Shown here in pieces: positions 57,101 through 64,000 of a stretch of DNA of 64,000 bases (positions within the stretch are counted from its first letter, which is position 1; every line of letters begins with the position of its first letter). This DNA is from Manduca sexta (Eukaryota > Arthropoda > Insecta > Lepidoptera > Sphingidae), in NCBI RefSeq assembly GCF_014839805.1, contig NC_051119.1, positions 2,225,245 through 2,289,244 of the forward strand, written 5' to 3'. The notes beneath the pieces were generated by a model that was not told the origin of the DNA, ran no database searches, and saw only the letters and a list, made by a program, of their open reading frames with translations. Position numbers and translations under genes: made by a program.

Positions 57101-57944
57101 AAGTCAAAAAACACCGAGCACGTGCGCTGGTTTAATTATTTATAAGTTTAAACAAAAAAAAAAAAACTTTTTGTTCTCTTTTCTTTTTAATAAATTATAG
57201 ATTATAATGAAAATTTACAATTAATTTATGAACCTCAGGTTTTATGATCTAGTTCTTACTCGCAGCTCGGCAAGTTGCCTGTAATATACTTAAGAAATGG
57301 CACAAACTGCTTTAACTATCAACAAGGGCCGTATACAAGATCAGTCATATATATATTTTCTGTTATCTATTAGCGTTAGCAATTCATTGACTATGATTCT
57401 ATGTTGTACTTTTGAGAAATTGAATTATATATATCATATGGTTTTATGTTCGTTTCAGTAAAAAAATAACCTAAAAATAAACTAAGAGCGAACTAATTCA
57501 TTTTTTTTATTTATTATTACTCTCATGAAAACTTAAAATTTATTTTTTCCATCATAAATAAAAATTAATATAGGATCATGTTATAGTGAAACAGTGGATG
57601 AAGGCATCCTACCTACGACTCTAAATAGAAGTCAAATTACAAATGTCGACCTCCTACACCGTGGTTCTCACAATATCATAGGAGGTGACTCGACATACCG
57701 CGCGGACTGTACTAATGATTTTGGATACGAAATAAATACTTATTGATGTAAATGCAATAAAGTAAACGTATTAGATACGTTGTTTTATTCATGAACGTAT
57801 AAGGCATGTGCAGACATTGTCAACTTGTTGCCGACAAACACCACTACTCTATAACTTGTAGTTGCTTTAGCAACTTCAATAACTGTCAGTATATAGTAGA
57901 GTAGTACTTTGGGCAACAAATTGACAGCGTCTAGATACGAGACG
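54183..57944. other. Intergenic DNA between WntA and the chitin deacetylase gene
   Basis: A loose inverted pair (TTACTTACGTAAGTTACTAT near 54,975 and CAACTTACGTAAGTAACTTA near 55,476) may mark a 630-bp MITE. Repeat L copy 2 lies at 56,555-56,700. A 75-codon minus-strand frame at 56,704-56,931 (rich in E, D and R) and a plus-strand frame over it have no recognised domain. Nothing here looks like a host exon. Confidence 0.4.
56555..56700 (+). repeat. Dispersed repeat L, copy 2
   Basis: It is the inverse of 34,130-34,270 (TCTGCGCCTGATCTCTGATT, GTCGGATTGCCGTCTCACCG, CACACTTGTGCAATATACTT). Confidence 0.65.
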
Positions 57945-58100
57945 ATCCCGTGCTCACACCAACACTACAACTCCTGCAAGCTAGGATCAGCAGTGGCACG
58001 CATTATGACACCCAGCAGTGAAGCTCGGCGAGTCTCAGGGAACACTAATCCGTCTTCCCGCAACGAAATTAATCAAATAGAAAGATAGGGAGGAGTTAGA
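57945..58100 (-). repeat. Dispersed repeat M, copy 2
   Basis: It is the inverse of 820-1005 (GGATCAGCAGTGGCACGCAT, GTGAAGCTCGGCGAGTCTCA, CCCGCAACGAAATTAAT). It directly abuts MITE-F copy 2. Confidence 0.7.
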
Positions 58101-58103
58101 AAA

Positions 58104-58255
58104 ATATAGACGGTTAAAAGGCTAATTGACTTTTTTTGCGACACTAAATTTGATACATATTTAAAATCAGCAATTTTTTCTGCTTTTTTTAAATTAGTTA
58201 AATTTTTTGGAAAAAAATGTCGCTTACGTCAATTAGCCTTCCAACCGTCGATATG
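58104..58255. mobile_element. MITE-F, copy 2
   Basis: Left ATATAGACGGTTAAAAGGCT, right AGCCTTCCAACCGTCGATAT. It is 150 bp long, against 320 bp for the copy at 41.7 kb, and so lacks part of the interior. Confidence 0.8.
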
Positions 58256-59430
58256 TAATTTTCCAATTCATTTTTGGAAACTTATAATGCTCTATATTTT
58301 CTCCCTTATTCGTATTTCTTTCCGCTAAGTTTCATGAAACATTCAAGATTATTTCGAATTTGATCAACACGAAAATATTGTAATCATTGTAGTAGTTCAA
58401 AATCATAATGATGATCAACATACTATATATGACAAATAACTTGAGCACACTACCGTGTGGTGGGGTGTGGTTTAGATACAGGTACATGGTCTGATTATGT
58501 GTACTTTAGAAGGTGCACAGAATCAACAATTTTAGGGGCATTTCTATTGTAAAATTAATGTAAATATCCACATTATAAAAATTTGAAACTCTATAAATTA
58601 AGACAACATATTGTAGAAATATGATTTTTATTTTATATATTTTATAAATTTCGAGTAGATACTTCTAAAAATACGGCCGACGCGCCGTTCTGCTTGGTGG
58701 AGCATCTTCAATTGCAATTCTAAAGTACAGCAAATTTCAAGTCACCGGGGTACCTTTTCTCTATGCTCTTCTCTGCTTTCTGCATCACTGCGACTTCCTA
58801 AACCTGCTTTAGATAAGTCGAAGGGAAATCCTAAATATCGTCAAAAATAAGTTAATCTCTTTTTTAAATAACAGGAAGATAAGCATCTCGCCACATCGTA
58901 AATTAATATTTAATAACGTGTAACCCGCATAATTAATACAACTAATTGATGCCTGCGGCTATGTCTTTATGTTAAAATTTTGAATATAGCTTACAAGAAT
59001 TTGACTTTCATTCATACGAGATCTGTATCATTTTAGGTTTCTTGAGCGAGAAAGTCGATAGCATGTCGCTGCCTCATCGGCGGTGAGAGAAGAGTCTGTA
59101 ACTAAATAGAAAATTAAATTTAAAAATGTACTCTATAAAAAAACAATATGATTAGGTACCGATACTTAAGTAATGTTTTATTTAGGAACAGATTGAAAGT
59201 TTGCTGTTAATGCCTATATCTGCCCCAGCATATTGAAAAGTGGACTCTATTAGCATTCAGTGTATCTGCTATTTCCAAATTCATTCAACGGCTTTAACTT
59301 CTAACAAACTTACACTCAGAAATTATATTAGCTATAGTAAACAATTAAATATTATAATCAATTGTAATCTTAATTATCTAATAATTCCGAAAATAGGACT
59401 TTGATGTACAACGAATGAATAATGATGACA
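58256..59430. other. Noncoding DNA upstream of the chitin deacetylase gene
   Basis: No repeat or exon is recognised. The region includes the likely upstream regulatory DNA of the deacetylase gene. Confidence 0.4.
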
Positions 59431-59433
59431 AAG

Positions 59434-59440
59434 TATATAA
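59434..59440 (+). promoter_or_regulatory. TATA box of the chitin deacetylase gene
   Basis: TATATAA at 59,434-59,440 lies 43 bases before the ATG at 59,483. Transcription would start about 25-32 bases downstream (59,460-59,470). The in-frame ATG at 59,453 would then be upstream of the mRNA, which supports 59,483 as the true start and gives a 5' UTR of only about 15-20 bases. Confidence 0.6.
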
Positions 59441-59482
59441 GGGACGATTAGAATGATCAGAATTATTAGTGAAAACTTCGTC

Positions 59483-59650
59483 ATGAAGTGGTTCTTGCTG
59501 TTGTCCTTTGTGGTGGCTGTGGTGGCAGAGGAAGCTGGCGAGCTGCCCTCAACTGAGCACTTAGTGATGAGAGAGGCGTACAAGCTGCCGGAGTGTAGAT
59601 GCTCCTCCACCAACATCCCTGGAGGATTGGCTCCGAGGGACACTCCGCAG
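59483..59650 (+). CDS. Chitin deacetylase, exon 1
   Basis: The exon has 56 codons from ATG to DTPQ, donor [24 protein letters not shown] is a clean secretion signal, followed by [19 protein letters not shown], the cysteine-bearing lead of group V enzymes. An earlier in-frame ATG at 59,453 would put charged residues before the signal and lies too close to the TATA box. Confidence 0.9.
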
Positions 59651-62600
59651 GTAAGCATATTAGTCGCATATGAGGCAATGGTACTACCTCGGTCAAGGCG
59701 TAAAGATTAATTTTCATACGGGCACGGCAAAGTGACCCTGCACCCTGAAGGGTAATTGGAGTGGAGTCCAATAGAATGTCGAGAGAGGATTATCCCTCGA
59801 CAGTCCGGATATACACAGGCTGAACCCGGAACGTGGCACACTTACATGAGCCATTATGGTGGTCAACACCTTGAGGATTGCCGTGGTTGCTATTCGGGCG
59901 GATATAAAACATATAATACCAAAAGTTAAGTATTCAAAACAAGCATCGTTTGTGTGGCTCTTACCAAATTTAAGTTATTTTTGTCCAATATAAGACAGTT
60001 TTATGAAAGAATTTAAATTTTGTCTTCACTGGACATTTGGCTCTGGTAGAGATTTTTATTGCAACAGTCACTGTCAAATCTGATACAATTGTTTTAATAA
60101 TTTCCTAATACTTCCTTACATCATATTAAACAAAATGATTGGTGCCCACCAGATTCTGAATATTATTTATATTCTATCAATATTAATTGTACCACCATTT
60201 AAAAAAATAACTGTAGTACTGCTCTTTTCAAAATAAGATCAAGATACAGCTAATATAAAAAAACTACTTTGTTTGGAGCAGTTCATTTATTTACTTGTAA
60301 AATAACAAATTTCAATTTTCCATCCGAATGCACAACCATCTCAGGAATCAAAAATTAGTAATCATATTTGTCCACCAGTTCGTCTCCGTGACGTTCGACG
60401 ACGGCGTCAACGTCCTCAACATGGAGACTTACCGAGACGTGATCTTCAACCGTCGCAACTCCAACGGCTGTCCTGCCGGCACCACGTTCTACGTGAGCCA
60501 CGAGTGGACCAACTACCAGCTCATCAACGAGCTGTATAACCGAGGGTACGAGATCGCACTCCACTCCATCTCACACCGCGTTCCGCAGAGCTGGTGGGCC
60601 ACCGCCAGTCTCGAGGAGCTCAGGCAGGAGATTGGCGAGCAGAAGGGTCAAATCGCTCACTTCGCTAACATCCCTGCAAATCAAATTAAAGGTGAGCTTA
60701 CCTTGTCAAGTGTTATGTTGCATTATCATTTTATGTGAGTTAAAAATTCTTGAAGACCATTGAAATATTATGGCAAAATTATCAAATCCGTAATTATGAC
60801 GTACAAGCAAGAATCACAGTCAAAGTAAATAACCATTACACCAATTACTGGTAATGCGATTGTTTAATCTATGTCCACTATATCTTTCTAGGTGTCCGTC
60901 TCCCGTTCCTGCAGTTGAGTGGAAACACGAGTTTCCAAATGATGAAAGAGTTTGACTTGGTGTACGACCACTCCTGGCCCACTGCATCACACAGAGATCC
61001 CGGTCTCTGGCCATACACTCTGCACCACGAATCTATCCAGGAATGCTTCATGCCACCTTGTCCCACCGCTTCCATCCCTGGACCCTGGTGCTGCCCATGA
61101 TCACCTGGGCTGATCCTATGGGTTTCCCGTGCGCTATGGTTGATGCTTGCGCCAACTTGTAAGTATTTTTCTCCATATTATGATAATTACTATTTTATAT
61201 ATCCTTACTCAATTTTTTCATAAACTAATAATAAGTAAGTGTTGAAAAATGTACGTAGGCACTTAACTAATTTTTTAATATTTTTTGCGAGCAGAAAACG
61301 CTTTATCGCAAATGTCTCAGTGGGGGATGAGTAGAACGATTATGTTGGTTTGTATTCACATTGCTGTCCACATCAGAGTCGCTGTAGTCGAGCGGCCTTT
61401 AATTCGGTCTCACGACTCTCTCTGTGCCCCAATTATTCGCCTCTTAAGACAGGCAGGAAATGCCGTGGCGGAATTGTCTAGATGCCTCCGAGCCCCAGGG
61501 CATGAGGCTCCGGTCAGTGGTCTACCCGGCGCCTCCTTCGTCTCCCTTTAGCTGAGCACTCCTCGAGAATGTGGTGAACCGTGTGCATTGAAAGAATGAC
61601 CATATGTCATAGTCATGGTGTTCAAAGTCTATTAAATACATTGCTCGTTGTAAAAGTCTAGATTTAAAGTTAATAACGTCTCTATATCAGAAAATTTCTC
61701 AATACGCTAAGAAAGGAAATAAGTAATCCATATTTTAAACTTTACTCCATTTTTATATGAGTAGTTTAGTTGCGGGATGCACGTAGTTTATTTACATAAA
61801 TATTTTCCACGGGAGTATAGAAACAGGACATAAAATATATATTGTTATTCGAGGACATGGGCTATCCTGTGCCAAATTGCTGCAAACACCGGCTTCCGAG
61901 TTTACTTATAACCAATATTGAAACTTAATACCCATACATTTTCAAAGACATTAGAATTAATGATATTAACATATAAATATCTCTGCCAGCCCAGACCGCG
62001 AGGACGAGAACGCGTGGTTCGCCTTCATAATGCAGAACTTCGAGCGGCACTACTTCGGGAACCGCGCGCCCTTCGGCTTCTACGTGCACGAGGGCTACAT
62101 CAGGGGCTACCCGGCCGTAGAAAGGGCTTTTGTACGGTTCCTCGACATCATCAACAATGTTTATGATGTCTTCATGGTAAGAGTTTTAAATATAAGTAAA
62201 TATTTCGATACTTGAGAATGGAATGGACTGTCGAAACGGAAACCTACATACTTTGTATTTTGCGAATTTATGTGTATATTGTTGATCAATATCGCTTTAA
62301 CGGTGAAGGGAAACATCGTTAGCGAACCTGCATATTAAGAATTCTACATTATATCGAATTTGTGTGAAGTGTGCTAACCTGCACTCGATCAGTGTGATAG
62401 ATCAAGGTCTGGACCCTCCTGTTAGAAGCGGCTTTAGGGCTAGGTGTACCGGTTATTTGGCCGGAGCCTCGCGCAGTGCCTTGAAGAACCTTTTTACAAT
62501 CTTACTGACGAATCTTTTAAAACCGGCAACTTGTTTTTGCTTTAGCCTTGGGCCTAGGATGTTTAAGACGGCCAATACGGCCTCCTGTAGTAGGGGAAGC

Positions 62601-63007
62601 ACGTGCCTAGTAATGAAACATAAAGACATAAACGGAAAAAAGGTTACCTAACTGTATGTATTACTCCTCTTCTTAAACATGACGCTTCAAGAGGCTATTG
62701 CTAACTTTTAAGAAATGGAAATTAGAAAGTTTACATATATTTACCGCCAGGAAAAGCAGCGCCACATAAATTGGTAAAACCAGTCGAGCGGGACTGTTAA
62801 ACGCACTTGAAGTTTGAGTTGTTGGATTTCTAAAAGTTCGTTGTCATTATTTGACTACTAATATCTCCCCAGGTGAACGCTGTAGATATTATCGAGTGGG
62901 TGAAGAACCCCGTGCCAGTGAACGATTACAGATCAAGACCGTGCAAGACTGTGCCTCTCACTATGTGCACGGCGAGGACCTGTGGACCTCTTGTACCCCA
63001 CAACCAG
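59483..63007 (+). CDS. Secreted chitin deacetylase, group V (gut type), five visible exons, frame broken
   Basis: The enzyme family removes acetyl groups from chitin (polysaccharide deacetylase / CE4 fold). Exons are 59483-59650, 60379-60691, 60892-61158, 61990-62176 and 62873-63007. About 357 residues are visible when the broken exon is read across its gap. The last exon (some 20-30 residues expected) is beyond 63,007. A signal peptide ([17 protein letters not shown]) leads directly into the catalytic domain. No chitin-binding Peritrophin-A or LDLa domain is present, which marks group V, the midgut/peritrophic-matrix class. Catalytic motifs are [11 protein letters not shown] (general base and metal Asp), ALHSISHR (metal His pair) and [10 protein letters not shown]. 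Exon 3 is one base short near 61,087, so as written the protein stops at IPGPWCCP. Confidence 0.9.
59715..59930 (-). repeat. SINE-A, in chitin deacetylase intron 1
   Basis: This is a reverse copy from ATACGGGCACGGCAAAGTGA to GGATATAAAACATATAATAC. It lacks the block between the TCGAC and ATCATCTC motifs seen in other copies. Open frames over it are shadows. Confidence 0.8.
60379..60691 (+). CDS. Chitin deacetylase, exon 2
   Basis: The exon has 104 codons plus one base. It contains [14 protein letters not shown] (motif 1), [32 protein letters not shown] (motif 2) and [14 protein letters not shown]. The acceptor is TCCACCAG and the donor AAAG|GTGAGC. It is the catalytic core and is intact. Confidence 0.95.
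60892..61158 (+). CDS. Chitin deacetylase, exon 3, with a one-base deletion
   Basis: It reads [34 protein letters not shown] and [16 protein letters not shown]. The frame then slips: the written bases CCCTGGTGCTGCCCATGA give W-C-C-P-stop, while the +1 frame continues [20 protein letters not shown], exactly as the family does. The phase arithmetic agrees: 268 bases are needed between the exon 2 and exon 4 phases and 267 are present. One G is missing at about 61,087-61,089. Confidence 0.92.
61285..61600 (-). pseudogene. Possible LINE ORF2 C-terminal remnant in intron 3
   Basis: This GC-richer block lies inside an AT-rich intron. On the minus strand [12 protein letters not shown] (near 61,560-61,595) resembles the zinc-finger-like D.AxHxL..CP segment that ends R1/Jockey-type reverse transcriptases. 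Stops interrupt everything after it. The class is uncertain. Confidence 0.35.
61990..62176 (+). CDS. Chitin deacetylase, exon 4
   Basis: One base completes Phe, then 62 codons follow: [20 protein letters not shown], then [18 protein letters not shown] and [29 protein letters not shown] is a conserved late motif of the deacetylase domain. The acceptor is TCTGCCAG and the donor ATG|GTAAGA. The frame is intact, so selection held the downstream part until recently, or the exon 3 gap is an error. Confidence 0.95.
62285..62600 (+). repeat. Decayed SINE-C, in intron 4
   Basis: CGCTTTAACGGTGAAGGGAA, ACATCGTTAGCGAACCTGCA and TTTGTGTGAAGTGTGCTAAC are recognisable. The homology fades past 62,420. The C-terminal bits (CACGTGCCTAGTAATGAAAC) may still be the SINE end. 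It is the most diverged copy in the window. Confidence 0.55.
62873..63007 (+). CDS. Chitin deacetylase, exon 5
   Basis: The exon has 45 whole codons: [45 protein letters not shown]. The acceptor is CTCCCCAG and the donor [21 protein letters not shown] is the family's conserved C-terminal helix. The final exon was not found in the remaining 993 bases. Confidence 0.95.
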
Positions 63008-63399
63008 GTAAGAAAGAAAGAAAGTTTTTATTGTTAGAACAAAACAAAAATAATAGGGTTATACATGTTGTAAAAATGTGTGTATGATATTGTGCACCCT
63101 CACAATGGGGACTCTCATTCAGCTCCATACTGCAGGATAGCGAAAATCAACGTTGCAATCAATACTGTAGCGTTGATTTTCGATCAGGATCCAGGTGACA
63201 CACGATCACTAAATCGGTGGGATACCATTCACTTATATAATGTGAAAAACATAATTATATTAAGGGTACAATTAAAAGAAAAGCAAAATTAATATACTTA
63301 CTTTTTGTATGTGCTCAGTATTTTTTTGCTGTGTATGTGCTGTTTTTGATGGTAAGTGAAGTTGAGTCCAATAGAATGTCGAATGTGTCCAATAGAATG
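63008..63399. other. Chitin deacetylase intron 5
   Basis: A perfect 12-bp hairpin at 63,141-63,152 and 63,171-63,182 (CGAAAATCAACG and its inverse) surrounds an 18-base loop. A SINE-A scrap in reverse lies at 63,350-63,398 (GATGGTAAGTGAAG, GTCCAATAGAATGTCGA). No exon is seen. Confidence 0.5.
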
Positions 63400-63670
63400 A
63401 TATATTTCATATCCGCCCGGATAGCGACCATTGTACACAAGTGTTAAAGCCTGCCATACGGGCCCACCTAAGTATGTCGTGTCATGTCACCAATGTCGTG
63501 TTTCGGGATCAGCCTGAGTATATCTAGTTCCAACAGGCCGGCATAATTGTATTGACTGTCAAGGAGCAATCATCTTTTGTCAGACGATATTCTATTAAAC
63601 CCCACTGCACTTACCATCAGGTGCAGTGAGGTGAACCACTGCGGTGAATTTTACCGGCCCGTATTAAAAT
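63400..63670 (+). repeat. SINE-A, near full-length
   Basis: It runs from GATATATTTCATATCCGCCC through GATAGCGACCATTGTACACA to CTTACCATCAGGTGCAGTGA and CCGGCCCGTATTAAAATAAA. A reverse scrap of the same family directly precedes it. A GTCGTGTCATGTCACCAAT insertion lies near 63,478. Confidence 0.8.
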
Positions 63671-64000
63671 AAAATAAGACAGCGGATTAGTCTTGCTAAA
63701 TCAAAAGTCATTAACATGAACAATTATTATTAACAGCAAACTACCTATTATGCGTAGGTAATTCAAACATAAAATTAAGGAATAATACGTATATAATTAT
63801 TATCTGTTTATTAACAAAAAATATGAGTATGTGTAATAATACATAATATGTTGCCGTGAATCCGAACAAGGTCGGGCTCCTCTGCTAATATCTTTCGCAC
63901 GAAAACTGACATAGTATATGTCTTAAAAAGTGCTGCCATCTATGTTTGAAAACATACTACGATATGAAATTGCTCGACAACGGGTTACCTTGCGCCCGTA
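63671..64000. other. AT-rich noncoding end of window
   Basis: No exon, including the missing last exon of the deacetylase, and no repeat copy is recognised. Confidence 0.4.

Noticed and set aside
63350..64000. Last exon of the chitin deacetylase
   Set aside because: No acceptor followed by the expected short C-terminal coding piece was found. The stretch is SINE-A and AT-rich DNA.

Overview
The window is nuclear DNA from a butterfly or moth. It is AT-rich and intron-rich, crowded with short interspersed repeats of lepidopteran type, and it carries two split genes that both read left to right. I could not name the species. All calls come from reading the sequence, and no database was searched.

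Layout. (1) Positions 1 to about 39,100 hold no host gene I can support. This is a repeat-littered region upstream of a Wnt gene. It contains at least three SINE families (named here SINE-A, SINE-B and SINE-C), minor tRNA-like SINEs, inverted-repeat MITEs, decayed LINE ends, pieces of a Penelope-like element (29.2-29.9 kb plus scattered ends) and one DD37D mariner of the maT type with a twice-frameshifted transposase (22.3-23.6 kb). Between the repeats are a few GC-richer unique islands that may be enhancers. (2) 39.15-39.67 kb is a unique, GC-richer block with two CCAAT-type motifs. It is a candidate promoter, first exon or enhancer of the Wnt gene. (3) 41,182-52,040 holds seven coding exons of a Wnt ligand closest to the WNT4/WntA group, most likely WntA. 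They encode 339 residues, all 24 family cysteines and the stop codon; only the signal-peptide exon is missing. (4) 52.0-59.4 kb is the 3' UTR and intergenic DNA with poly(A) signals and repeats. (5) 59,483-63,007 holds five exons of a secreted chitin deacetylase without a chitin-binding domain (group V, the gut or peritrophic-matrix type). The last exon lies outside the window. Its third exon is one base short, which breaks the frame.

The two genes have no known pathway link. WntA is a secreted, lipid-modified signal, known from butterflies to set wing pattern through noncoding DNA. The deacetylase modifies chitin outside the cell. The observations most worth checking are the frameshift in the deacetylase, the candidate WntA first exon or promoter, a pair of SINE-B copies that share 157 bp beyond their tails (a 3' transduction signature), and a GNRA-capped hairpin next to a GAAAC motif in the Penelope-like ends that may be a hammerhead relic.
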